A stretch of 27,915 nucleotides of DNA from UBA7446 sp964014735 (GCA_964014735.1 CAXHBH010000021.1:1-27915); one strand, 5' to 3'. Shown: positions 15,496 to 22,749, numbered from the stretch's first letter. The notes: generated from the sequence alone by a model not told the origin. Numbers and translations are program-made.

Positions 15496-17456
15496 AAAGT
15501 ATTATACACATTGTAATTTCACTGTTTTGTATTTGTGTTTATGCACAAGCACCTGATGGATTTAATTACCAAGCATCTGTTCGTGATGGAAGTGGGAGCT
15601 TAGTTATTAGCCAAACAGTAGGTTTTAAGTTTCATATTATTCAAGGCACTCAAACAGCTACTCCAACATATAGTGAAACACACGCAACCAATACAGATGA
15701 TTTAGGACAAGTATCAGTTGTGATAGGTCAAGGAAATGCTACAAGTGGAACCTTTAATTCTGTTGACTGGTCACTCGGAAGCTACTTTTTAAAAATTGAG
15801 GTAGAGCTTTCAGCAGGAAGTGGTTATGTTGATTTAGGAACCACACAATTTATGAGTGTGCCATATGCTCTTTATGCTCAAAATGCTGGTGGATCAATTC
15901 CACAAGGGACAAGTAATGGTGATACTCTAAAATGGAACTCATCTACAAGCTCATGGGAGCTTAGCTCCAGCTCATTATCTCCAATTGTTATTTCTACTTC
16001 TTCAAGTAATCCGAATGTTACAAATGATAATATCAATAATAAGTTTATTCTTAGTGGTATTGGATACAACATTGAATCAGATGGGGGTAATACAATTAAT
16101 TCAAAAGGAATTGTTTATGGAACAAGCTCAGACCCAAGTGTAGGAAATGATACTGTTGTTGATGATGGTCCAGGAATTGGTAGTGGCGGATTAACTATTA
16201 GTCTAGATGGAAACACACTATATTATTATAGGGCTTTTGCAACCAATTCCAGCGGAACTTTTTATGGAGATACATATGTATATGAAACTTCAGAGTTTAT
16301 AGACATTGATAATGATAATGATGAGGTCAATAATGAAAATGATTATTGCCCAAATTCACTGCCTGGTGATGAAGTAACTCAATATGGATGTACAATTGCA
16401 GAACAACAAGGAGAAGTTATTTATCTAGCTGAAAACGGAGTTACCGTTAAGTGTAAGCCTTGGGCAGTTGTCGGTAATGTATATAATTTAAATGGTATTG
16501 ATTATTGGATTGTTGATGATAGCAATTTTAACCCTTATGCTAACTTTAATATGTGTACAACTAAAGTAACAAGTATGGTAATGGCGTTAAGATATGGCAA
16601 TATTTATAGTGGAATTAATATTTCTTCTTGGGACACTAGTAATGTAACTAACATGGAGGATATGTTTCAAAGTAATGGCGAGTTTAACCAAGATATTTCT
16701 TCTTGGGACACTAGCAGTGTAACTAACATGCATGGTATGTTTGAAAGTAATTCAGCTTTTAACCAAGACATTTCTTCTTGGGACACTAGCAGTGTAACTG
16801 ATATGAGTAATATGTTTAAAAGTAATTCAGCTTTTAACCAAGACATTTCTTCTTGGGACACTGGTAGTGTTAATGATATGAGTTATATGTTTACTCTTTC
16901 TAACTTTAATAGTAACCTTTCAGGATGGGTTTTAGCCCCGGTTGTTAATCACATGTTTAGTGGACAAAATACCGTATTTAATCATAGTAGTGCAAGTTCA
17001 TGGGATACTAGCAATGTAATCAGCATGAACTATATGTTCTATAACAACAATTACTTTAACCAGGACATTAGTTCTTGGGATACAAGTAGTGTAACTGATA
17101 TGAGTTTTATGTTTGAAAGAAATACAGCTTTTAACCAAGACATTGGTAATTGGAACGTTAGTAGTGTGACTAATATGTATTATATGTTTGAAAGAAATAC
17201 AGCTTTTAACCAAGACATTGGTAATTGGGATACAAGAAGTGTAACTAATATGCGGGGTGTATTTTATAATAGTTTTGCCTTTAACCAAGACATTAGTAAT
17301 TGGAACGTTAGTAATGTTGTTACAATGAGAGATATGTTTCATAATAGTAAAGTATTTAATCAAGATTTGTCATCATGGAATGTTATTAACGTTTCTGATT
17401 ACGCTAATTTTAATTACAATACACCTCAATGGACACTTCCAAAACCTATTTTTTAA
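15492..17456 (+). CDS. Surface protein with DUF285/BspA-like repeats
   Basis: This is a 654-residue exported protein (signal peptide ending CVYAQ). The N-terminal module (~20-135) has GFNYQASVRDGSGSLV ... FMSVPYALYAQNA, which recurs in Bacteroidota surface and tail-fibre-like proteins. A fibronectin-like segment follows (~165-260, GIVYGTSSDPSVGN ... YYYRAFATNSSG), then an acidic calcium-binding thrombospondin-3-like stretch (DIDNDNDEVNNENDYCPNS), then about eleven 25-residue DUF285 repeats (~375-640) of the form DISSWDTSSVTNM..MF.....FNQ. It ends TPQWTLPKPIF with no visible T9SS sorting domain, although its overlapping partner has one. Likely a surface adhesin or binding protein. The stop is inside dispersed repeat copy C. 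Confidence 0.85.
   Translation: MKSIIHIVISLFCICVYAQAPDGFNYQASVRDGSGSLVISQTVGFKFHIIQGTQTATPTYSETHATNTDDLGQVSVVIGQGNATSGTFNSVDWSLGSYFLKIEVELSAGSGYVDLGTTQFMSVPYALYAQNAGGSIPQGTSNGDTLKWNSSTSSWELSSSSLSPIVISTSSSNPNVTNDNINNKFILSGIGYNIESDGGNTINSKGIVYGTSSDPSVGNDTVVDDGPGIGSGGLTISLDGNTLYYYRAFATNSSGTFYGDTYVYETSEFIDIDNDNDEVNNENDYCPNSLPGDEVTQYGCTIAEQQGEVIYLAENGVTVKCKPWAVVGNVYNLNGIDYWIVDDSNFNPYANFNMCTTKVTSMVMALRYGNIYSGINISSWDTSNVTNMEDMFQSNGEFNQDISSWDTSSVTNMHGMFESNSAFNQDISSWDTSSVTDMSNMFKSNSAFNQDISSWDTGSVNDMSYMFTLSNFNSNLSGWVLAPVVNHMFSGQNTVFNHSSASSWDTSNVISMNYMFYNNNYFNQDISSWDTSSVTDMSFMFERNTAFNQDIGNWNVSSVTNMYYMFERNTAFNQDIGNWDTRSVTNMRGVFYNSFAFNQDISNWNVSNVVTMRDMFHNSKVFNQDLSSWNVINVSDYANFNYNTPQWTLPKPIF
16617..17400 (+). 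repeat. Tandem ~75-bp coding repeats (DUF285 units)
   Basis: About eleven in-frame units of roughly 75 bp encode 25-residue repeats. Units near 16690, 16765 and 16840 share near-identical blocks such as CATTTCTTCTTGGGACACT and GCTTTTAACCAAGACATT, and the pair near 17110 and 17185 shares GAAAGAAATACAGCTTTTAA. Identity at the DNA level points to recent duplication. Units 4-5 are degenerate (NLSGWVLAPVVNHMF). Confidence 0.9.
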
Positions 17457-17514
17457 ACCATATGCATATCTTCTTCTTTTAGTTCTGCTACTTCTAATCC
17501 TCTTAAGTAGGTTT
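17455..17514 (+). repeat. Dispersed intergenic repeat, copy C
   Basis: It reads AAACCATAT, GCATATCTTCTTCTTTTAG, TTCTGCTACTTCTAATCC and TCTTAAGTAGGTTTA. It begins at the TAA stop (17454-17456) of the DUF285 gene. It matches copy A over 40 nt with one mismatch and copy D along its full length with more changes. Confidence 0.85.
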
Positions 17515-17517
17515 AAC

Positions 17518-17525
17518 TATATTTG
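17518..17525 (+). promoter_or_regulatory. Possible -7 box TATATTTG
   Basis: It is identical to the octamer at 1357-1364 and in the same position relative to a following micropeptide start (three bases here, four there). It fits the Bacteroidota TAnnTTTG consensus. No clear -33 element is seen. Confidence 0.45.
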
Positions 17526-17528
17526 AGG

Positions 17529-17615
17529 GTGATTTTATCAAAAGAACTTATTGTTGGTATAGTTGTTGTCTTTTATGGCTTAATCCTTTACTTTTCCTTT
17601 AAGCCAAAAAAATGA
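17529..17615 (+). CDS. 28-residue membrane micropeptide
   Basis: The frame starts with GTG 17529 (read as M/V-ILSKELIVGIVVVFYG), has a single hydrophobic helix and ends FKPKK. The stop TGA 17613-17615 overlaps ATG 17612 of a following 19-codon frame (17612-17671) that begins MRKLKFMSLIASIL, a truncated signal-peptide-like sequence. The layout copies that at 1357-1445. Here the downstream secreted gene seems to be lost, leaving only its N-terminus before the metal-dependent hydrolase-like gene at 17658. Confidence 0.4.
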   Translation: MILSKELIVGIVVVFYGLILYFSFKPKK

Positions 17616-17671
17616 GAAAATTAAAATTCATGTCATTGATTGCTTCAATTTTAGTGAATGGATACATTTAG
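17612..17671 (+). pseudogene. Truncated signal-peptide remnant
   Basis: The 19 codons MRKLKFMSLIASILVNGYI end at TAG 17669-17671. The N-terminus has the basic-plus-hydrophobic form of a signal peptide and overlaps the preceding micropeptide by ATGA, as the cupredoxin gene does at 1443. It runs into the start of the gene at 17658 in another frame, which suggests a deletion junction near 17650. A functional leader peptide is the alternative. Confidence 0.35.
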
Positions 17672-18137
17672 TCACGCTCTTTACGGAAAGGGACTTTTTG
17701 GTTATAAGAAATACAGGTGGTCCTCATTTTTATTTGGTGCACTTCCTGATTTATTTTCTTTTGGAGTTTATTTTTTAGTTCAACTTTTATCTAACGTTGA
17801 TGGTTTAAAATTTGGCAGGCCTTTAAACGAAGAAATTCCATTTTGGGTCTTTGAACTTTATAATATTTCACACAGTCTGATAACTGCTTTTCTTTTCATT
17901 TCTATTGTTTACTTTATGAAAAGGAGTCTCGCGTGGCCCATGCTTGCGTGGCCTCTTCATATAATTGTCGACTTTTTTACACACAGCATTGAGTTTTTTC
18001 CAACTCCAATACTTTGGCCTATGTCAAATTATAGATTTGATGGAATACCTTGGTCAAATACCTATGTTTTTACCACAAATATTTTTCTGATTTTTTTTTT
18101 ATTTCTTTATAGGCGTTTAAATAAACCTAAACCATAG
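17658..18137 (+). CDS. Membrane-bound metal-dependent hydrolase-like protein (YdjM/DUF457-type)
   Basis: This is a 159-residue protein with about four transmembrane segments. Conserved His/Asp positions of the family are seen: MDTFSHAL at the N-terminus, FGALPDL (~27-33), SHSL near 76-79, and HIIVDFFTHSIEFFPTP (~106-122), with HxxxDxxTH. The family is annotated as inner-membrane metal-dependent hydrolases, but biochemical roles are poorly known. The stop TAG (18135-18137) lies within repeat copy D. The gene starts inside the truncated signal-peptide frame and may rely on the upstream TATATTTG promoter. Confidence 0.75.
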   Translation: MDTFSHALYGKGLFGYKKYRWSSFLFGALPDLFSFGVYFLVQLLSNVDGLKFGRPLNEEIPFWVFELYNISHSLITAFLFISIVYFMKRSLAWPMLAWPLHIIVDFFTHSIEFFPTPILWPMSNYRFDGIPWSNTYVFTTNIFLIFFLFLYRRLNKPKP

Positions 18138-18190
18138 GCATATATTCTTCTTTTAAGTTTAGCTGATTCTAATTCTCTTAAATAGGTTAG
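18129..18190 (+). repeat. Dispersed intergenic repeat, copy D
   Basis: It starts AAACCATAGGCATATATTC and continues with TTTTAAGTTTAGCTGATTC and TAATTCTCTTAAATAGGTTA. It aligns to copy C end to end with about ten differences including a 1-base insertion. It contains the stop of the preceding gene. Confidence 0.75.
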
Positions 18191-18215
18191 AGACACTTTT
18201 ATACATAAGTTACAA

Positions 18216-18234
18216 GGGGTTGATTTTCAACACC
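18216..18234. terminator. Possible hairpin between convergent genes
   Basis: GGGGTTGA-TTT-TCAACACC can form a stem of five pairs plus a bulge and two or three more pairs, located between the + strand hydrolase-like gene and the - strand M28 peptidase gene. There is no T-run on either side, so a role in termination is uncertain. Confidence 0.3.
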
Positions 18235-18289
18235 TCTTAAATAACATAAAAGCATGCGCCTATTTTTGTCCTTAGCTGTAAAGATTTGG

Positions 18290-19312
18290 TTATTCCTTTA
18301 ATCTTAAACGTTCCACACGGTTTGCAATTTCCCAAGCAGTGTGGAAAATTAGACGTGTTCGTTTTTCTAAAAGCTCATATTCAATTTTTTCAACTGTGTC
18401 TGTTGGCGCATGGTAATCTGCGTGTGTGCCGTTAAAATAGAAAATGACGGGCACATTATTTTTAGCGAAATTATAGTGGTCTGATCGGTAGTAGTACCTG
18501 TTTTGTATATATCTACCACGTTCAAAAACTTTTGTGGTTGGGTCATTGTATCGGTAGTCCAAATCCAAATTAATGTACTTGTCGTTCATGGCTGCAGATA
18601 CATCGTGTAAGTCTTGTGATAAGATGTCTGAACCAATTAGATACATGTAATTGCTGTTGTTTTCATGTAAATTATCAATGCGCCCGATCATATCAATATT
18701 TAAGTTTGCAACAGTATCTTCAAGTGGGTATACGGGGTTGTCTGTGTAATATTTAGACCCCAAAAGCCCTTTTTCTTCAGCTGTTACGTGCATAAATAGC
18801 ACTGAACGCATAGGCCCTTTACCATCTTTAACAGCCTGTTTAAAGGCTTCGGCAATTTCCAATATGGCTACAGTACCAGAACCGTCGTCGTCTGCTCCAT
18901 TGTTTATTTGTCCATCATCTTCAACACCAATATGGTCTAGGTGAGCGGTAATAACCAATATTTCATTGGGGATTTGACTTCCTCTAATAAAAGCCAAAAC
19001 ATTACTAGCTTCTAAGGTGCTGTTTTCGCGGTACGAATTTAGTGTCATTGGCATAAAATAAGCGCCATCTGGCATCCCGCCGTCAATGCCAATTGACTCA
19101 TATTCGGACTTGAGATAATTTATTGCAATAATTTCTCCTTCCGTCCCGGCTTCTCTTCCCATAAAATCATCACCTGCGTAGATGTATAAATGCGACTTTA
19201 ATTCTTCAGCTGTAATTGTTGCTGCGTAAGCTTCTGGGCCAAAGTCAATATTTTTTTGACTCGACACGCATCCAATGTATAAAAACGCAAATAATAGCGG
19301 TAATTGTTTCAT
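18290..19312 (-). CDS. M28-family zinc aminopeptidase lipoprotein
   Basis: This is a 340-residue lipoprotein (lipobox YIGC, Cys15) with a peptidase M28 domain. The two-zinc site is complete: His124 in AHLDH, bridging Asp141 in NGADDDGSG, Glu179/Glu180 in TAEEKGLLGS (base and ligand), Asp207 in NIDMIGR and His301 in ADYHAPTD. Such enzymes trim amino acids from peptides at the cell surface or in the periplasm. The start ATG at 19312 gives the full lipoprotein signal. It lies 33 nt downstream of the DUF3050 gene on the same strand, so cotranscription is possible though no functional link is obvious. Confidence 0.92.
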   Translation of the reverse strand: MKQLPLLFAFLYIGCVSSQKNIDFGPEAYAATITAEELKSHLYIYAGDDFMGREAGTEGEIIAINYLKSEYESIGIDGGMPDGAYFMPMTLNSYRENSTLEASNVLAFIRGSQIPNEILVITAHLDHIGVEDDGQINNGADDDGSGTVAILEIAEAFKQAVKDGKGPMRSVLFMHVTAEEKGLLGSKYYTDNPVYPLEDTVANLNIDMIGRIDNLHENNSNYMYLIGSDILSQDLHDVSAAMNDKYINLDLDYRYNDPTTKVFERGRYIQNRYYYRSDHYNFAKNNVPVIFYFNGTHADYHAPTDTVEKIEYELLEKRTRLIFHTAWEIANRVERLRLKE

Positions 19313-19345
19313 GATTCAATTATTAAATATGCAATATACAGCATT

Positions 19346-20113
19346 TTAAATCTTGTTTTCAATGAAATTCCAAAGCAGAATACGCTTTTGAAGCGCTTGT
19401 TGCGCAGCATTATTTGCCTGTTCCCAAAGTTGAGAATTGTCGCCACACAGCTCTTTAATCATTTGTTGGGCCATAGGACCGTGTTCTCCACTGTCAACCT
19501 CAATATGACGCTCAAAATAATAGACTAAAGTACTGTAATTAGCACCTTTTTCTTTCGCCATTTCTTTAATGATAGCTATAAACAAATCAGGGATTAGGTC
19601 TTCACGTCCGTAAGTAAATACACTTGCAATAACGTGCACTGGTGCTTGGGTTGCAGTTGTAAGTGAAAAGTTTAAAAATGATTTTATTTCATCTGGAATT
19701 GAGGATTTTGCAATAGCTGTTTCCCAGGGTGTTCCATTTTGAATTTCAGCAAGCAAGTTCTTCATAAGAGTCGTATCTGCTCCTATTTCTTCCATGGCCT
19801 TTAAGTATAACTCAAAATGACTGGCTGGCTGATTGAACTGATCCACGTCGCTTTCCTCACCCCAAACAATCTCATTAATAAGTCTCCTAGTAGAAGGGTT
19901 TCCAACAGGAACCCATGGTAAGCCTGTACAGGTAAGTTTGCGCTGTAGTGCCTTTACCAAAGACATGAAATCCCAAACGGCAAAAACATGATACTCCATA
20001 AAAGTCTGTATCGCTTTGGGACTGTTTAGTTTGTAATATAGCGGATGGTGTAATAATTGATTTTTGTAAGGAGCAAGTTTGTCCTCAAAAAGGGTAGTCG
20101 TTTTCATAAGCAA
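19346..20113 (-). CDS. DUF3050 family protein (heme-oxygenase-like fold)
   Basis: This is a 255-residue soluble cytoplasmic protein of the DUF3050 family. Hallmarks are YHVFAVWDFMSLVKALQRKL (41-60), EIVWGEESDVD, FTYGREDLIPDLF and YYFERHIEVDSGEHGPMA. The conserved His and Glu residues in these helices fit the heme-oxygenase-like fold shared with diiron oxidases, but no activity has been assigned to this family that I can cite. Two starts are possible: 20113 (MLM) or 20107. The -7 box at 20125-20132 would place the transcript start very near 20113, so 20107 is also plausible. It is divergent from HMG-CoA lyase. Confidence 0.85.
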   Translation of the reverse strand: MLMKTTTLFEDKLAPYKNQLLHHPLYYKLNSPKAIQTFMEYHVFAVWDFMSLVKALQRKLTCTGLPWVPVGNPSTRRLINEIVWGEESDVDQFNQPASHFELYLKAMEEIGADTTLMKNLLAEIQNGTPWETAIAKSSIPDEIKSFLNFSLTTATQAPVHVIASVFTYGREDLIPDLFIAIIKEMAKEKGANYSTLVYYFERHIEVDSGEHGPMAQQMIKELCGDNSQLWEQANNAAQQALQKRILLWNFIENKI

Positions 20114-20124
20114 TTTTTCTTATG

Positions 20125-20132
20125 CAAATTTA
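20125..20132 (-). promoter_or_regulatory. Possible -7 box TAAATTTG for DUF3050 gene
   Basis: On the - strand the bases read TAAATTTG, matching TAnnTTTG, 12-18 nt before the candidate starts of the DUF3050 gene. No -33 TTG is clear. Confidence 0.35.
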
Positions 20133-20167
20133 CATAAATGGCTCAGAATTAGCGTTAAAGGATTTGT

Positions 20168-20175
20168 TATTTTTG
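20168..20175 (+). promoter_or_regulatory. Possible -7 box TATTTTTG for HMG-CoA lyase
   Basis: TATTTTTG matches TAnnTTTG and lies 4 nt before ATG 20180, implying a very short or absent leader. No -33 element is clear. Confidence 0.35.
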
Positions 20176-20179
20176 ATAC

Positions 20180-21031
20180 ATGTCTCGTGTTTTTCTTACT
20201 GAATGTCCCAGAGATGCCCTGCAAGGCATCAAAACGTTTATCCCCACGGACGTAAAAGTTAAATACTTGCAGTCGCTTTTACGGGTTGGATATGACATAC
20301 TCGACTTTGGAAGCTTTGTCTCTCCCAAGGTTGTTCCACAAATGCGAGATACTCATGAAGTTATCAAGCAGCTGGATTTAAGCGAAACAAAAACCAAGCT
20401 ATTGGCCATAGTTGCAAACGAAAGAGGTGCCGTGGAGGCATTATCTTATGATCAAATTAGTTATATAGGTTATCCTTTCTCAATTTCTGAAAACTTTCAA
20501 ATGCGTAACACCAACACCACTATTGAGGAATCTTTATTGCTATTGAATAGATTGGTTGAACGTACTGTTGGTGTAAATCAGGAGTTGGTTGTTTATTTGA
20601 GCATGGGTTTTGGTAATCCCTACGGCGACCCTTGGAGCCCAGCACTAGTTGCTGATTGGGTGAAAAGATTGGTTGACATAGGTGTTAACCGTATTTCACT
20701 TTCAGATACAGTAGGTCTTGCGCAAGCAGACACAATAAGTGAATTGTTTGAATATTTAAATATGGTGCACCCTGATGTATTCTTTGGCGCGCACCTTCAT
20801 GCAAAGCCCAACGAAGTCATATCAAAAATAAAGGCAGCCTATGCGGGCGGATGTCGTGCTTTTGATAGTACCATACGTGGGCTGGGGGGCTGCCCAATGG
20901 CCAAAGACTCGCTTACAGGTAATATCTCAACTGAAAAATTGCTCTCCTTTTTAGCCTCCCAAAAATCCGAATTTTCGGTAAATATGCTTTATTTTGAGGC
21001 CGCTTATAATAGTTCCCTACAGATTTGTTAG
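20180..21031 (+). CDS. Hydroxymethylglutaryl-CoA lyase
   Basis: This is a 283-residue TIM-barrel enzyme that splits HMG-CoA into acetoacetate and acetyl-CoA (leucine degradation). Seen are ECPRDALQ with Arg11-Asp12 (catalytic Arg/Asp pair), DFGSFVSPKVVPQM, SMGFGNPYGDPW, LSDTVGLAQ with the metal-ligand Asp, AHLHAKP with the two metal-ligand His, and the loop RGLGGCPMAKDSLTGNISTEKLL carrying the catalytic Cys. In the segment aligned to human EATSFVSPKW, the Glu is Asp here (LDFGSFVSPK), as I recall for Bacteroidota relatives. Length is normal. It is divergently transcribed from DUF3050 across 66 bp. A related DRE-TIM lyase cannot be fully excluded. Confidence 0.88.
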   Translation: MSRVFLTECPRDALQGIKTFIPTDVKVKYLQSLLRVGYDILDFGSFVSPKVVPQMRDTHEVIKQLDLSETKTKLLAIVANERGAVEALSYDQISYIGYPFSISENFQMRNTNTTIEESLLLLNRLVERTVGVNQELVVYLSMGFGNPYGDPWSPALVADWVKRLVDIGVNRISLSDTVGLAQADTISELFEYLNMVHPDVFFGAHLHAKPNEVISKIKAAYAGGCRAFDSTIRGLGGCPMAKDSLTGNISTEKLLSFLASQKSEFSVNMLYFEAAYNSSLQIC

Positions 21032-21050
21032 ATTCTTATTTAAAATAATT

Positions 21051-21080
21051 CCAAATAAACTTTGTAGTTTAATTATTTGG
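21051..21080 (+). terminator. Hairpin after HMG-CoA lyase gene
   Basis: CCAAATAA pairs perfectly with TTATTTGG, with an inner ACT/AGT pairing possible across a bulge. It starts 20 nt after the stop. The stem is AT-rich and the tail is TTATAG rather than a T-run, so it is a weak terminator candidate or could be an operator-like inverted repeat. Confidence 0.35.
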
Positions 21081-21147
21081 TTATAGATTTGCTGTAATTT
21101 AAAAACAGTCTAAATAAAAATAATTGTTGTTGGATATTATTCTGGAT

Positions 21148-21215
21148 CGGCTTTTTGAAAATACATAATCCTTGTTTTCACTTTGGTTTTCAGTTGCACC
21201 TTTTTCAAAAAGCTG
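21148..21215 (+). promoter_or_regulatory. Long-range inverted repeat upstream of iron locus
   Basis: GCTTTTTGAAAA (21150-21161) and TTTTCAAAAAGC (21202-21213) are perfect reverse complements. One wobble and one more pair extend the stem to 14 bp (21148-21161 with 21202-21215), around a 40-nt loop. It lies 58 nt before the DUF4856 start, so it could be a leader RNA hairpin or paired operator half-sites for a metal-responsive repressor. No known riboswitch was recognised. Confidence 0.45.
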
Positions 21216-21272
21216 TGAAAGAATATAAAATTTTTATCAGACATCAATTTTTTTTAAATCAAATAATAAACT

Positions 21273-22694
21273 ATGAAAAATTATTCCACAAATAAATTGA
21301 ACTTTACTAAACTTTTATTGCTATTACTAACTGTTGCATTTGTTTCATGTGATAACGATGATAATGACCTTACTCCTCCTACAATTACACTTGTTGGAGA
21401 CACCTCGATTGAGGTAAATTTGTATTCAACATATACAGATCCTGGATTTTCAGCCTCAGACGATACGGATGGAGACATAACTTCTTTAGTTGTAATTGGT
21501 GGTGATACAGTAGACACTGACACCGAAGGTTCTTACACTGTTACTTATGACGTTTCAGACGCTGCTGGTAATCAAGCTATTCAAGCATCAAGAACAATTT
21601 CTGTAGTACCTAATGCTGTTAATGCACCTGCCACTTACGCTTTCACTAGAAATGGAGCAAGTACGGTAAGTTTTGGAGGTCAATCAACAAGATTAGCTCA
21701 ATCCAATGAATTGTATGCTGCTTTAAATGCTCAAACAGGAGTTGACGTTGATGCATTAAATCAGATGTTTGCTGGTAACTCCGATGGAAAGTCAGCTGGT
21801 TTTGCTGATGAAAAATTAAACGGCACAACTAAACTTATAAGAAGTAAAACATCTGCTTCTGCAATGCGTGGTAGTAGTGCTGTTAAAGCATCATTTGATG
21901 CTTGGATTCAAGAATATGTAAATGATGTTATGCCTAATTACGGAGTTGATGCTGCTCCTGGTCAAGCAGGTGCATTTGGAAGTTATGCTTTCAATGCAAA
22001 AGGACATGAGATAGATCAACTATTCTTTAAAGGATTAATTGGTGCATTCACTCTTGACCAAATAGTGAATAACTATATAGATTCTGCATATTTAGAATCA
22101 TACAAAGAAGATAACACTAATGATGTTATTAGTGGCGGCACTAGCACACCATACACAACTATGGAACACAAATGGGATGAAGGATTTGGATATTTATATG
22201 GGCACGCTGGTGAAGATATTGCTACTGCTGGATCAACTCCTTCAGGTGGTGGAAATCTCTTAATGAAATATTTCAAGAAAGTAAATTCTTCTGATACTAA
22301 AGACCCTCAAATTGCTAATGATGTATATAATGCTTTTATTACTGGTAGAGCTGCAATCGGAGCTAAAAACTACACAGTTATGGATGCTCAATCTGCAATC
22401 ATAAAGCAAAAGCTTTCATCTGTTATAGGACATTATGCTATCCACTACTTAAGTGGTGCTATTTCAACAATAGGTTCTTCAACAGGTGCAGACAGGCTTT
22501 CTGCTTTTCATGGACTCTCTGAAGGTTACGGATTTGTTCTTAGTTTGCAATTTACAAATGATGGTACAGATTCCCCATATTTTACTAAAGATGAAGTAGA
22601 CGCTTACCTAATTCAAATCGACAATTTTTACACAGTTGATACTTCAACTTTACAAACTATACATGACGAAATTAAATCTAGATTTGGGATATAA
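21273..22694 (+). CDS. DUF4856 lipoprotein with DUF5011 Ig-like domain
   Basis: This is a 473-residue lipoprotein (lipobox FVSC, Cys26). Residues ~34-112 form a DUF5011/HYR-type Ig-like domain (PPTITLVGDTSIEVNLYSTY.DPGF.A.DDTDGDIT ... GSYTVTYDVSDAAGNQA). The rest (~115-473) matches DUF4856, a family of Bacteroidota lipoproteins usually found next to imelysins: it starts with TYAFTRNGASTVSFGGQS, contains KGHEIDQLFFKGLIGAF, EHKWDEGFGYLYGHAG and HYAIHYL, and ends helical. It is the first gene of the locus, 62 nt before the imelysin gene. The helical, His/Glu-containing domain suggests ligand or metal binding at the cell surface; no activity is established. Confidence 0.82.
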   Translation: MKNYSTNKLNFTKLLLLLLTVAFVSCDNDDNDLTPPTITLVGDTSIEVNLYSTYTDPGFSASDDTDGDITSLVVIGGDTVDTDTEGSYTVTYDVSDAAGNQAIQASRTISVVPNAVNAPATYAFTRNGASTVSFGGQSTRLAQSNELYAALNAQTGVDVDALNQMFAGNSDGKSAGFADEKLNGTTKLIRSKTSASAMRGSSAVKASFDAWIQEYVNDVMPNYGVDAAPGQAGAFGSYAFNAKGHEIDQLFFKGLIGAFTLDQIVNNYIDSAYLESYKEDNTNDVISGGTSTPYTTMEHKWDEGFGYLYGHAGEDIATAGSTPSGGGNLLMKYFKKVNSSDTKDPQIANDVYNAFITGRAAIGAKNYTVMDAQSAIIKQKLSSVIGHYAIHYLSGAISTIGSSTGADRLSAFHGLSEGYGFVLSLQFTNDGTDSPYFTKDEVDAYLIQIDNFYTVDTSTLQTIHDEIKSRFGI

Positions 22695-22709
22695 TTTTTA
22701 AAATTTATT

Positions 22710-22744
22710 GTAGCAAGCAGAAACTTAAGGTTTCTGTTTGCTAC
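22710..22744 (+). terminator. Strong hairpin between DUF4856 and imelysin genes
   Basis: GTAGCAAGCAGAAAC, loop TTAAG, then GTTTCTGTTTGCTAC form a 15-bp stem with one G-U pair, followed by TTTT. It begins 15 nt after the DUF4856 stop. It looks like an intrinsic terminator or attenuator that would lower expression of the genes downstream relative to DUF4856. Confidence 0.75.
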
Positions 22745-22749
22745 TTTTG
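22742..22749 (+). promoter_or_regulatory. Possible -7 box TACTTTTG
   Basis: TACTTTTG matches TAnnTTTG, overlaps the 3' end of the terminator hairpin, and lies 7 nt before ATG 22757. It could restart transcription for the imelysin gene. No -33 element is clear, and the overlap with the hairpin may be chance. Confidence 0.3.

Noticed and set aside
16667..17363. Antisense open frames within the DUF285 repeats
   Set aside because: They are shadows of the repeat codons; their peptides just mirror the repeat period and have no start context.
1273..18190. CRISPR-like repeats
   Set aside because: The copies are kilobases apart, of uneven length and without regular spacers or cas genes.
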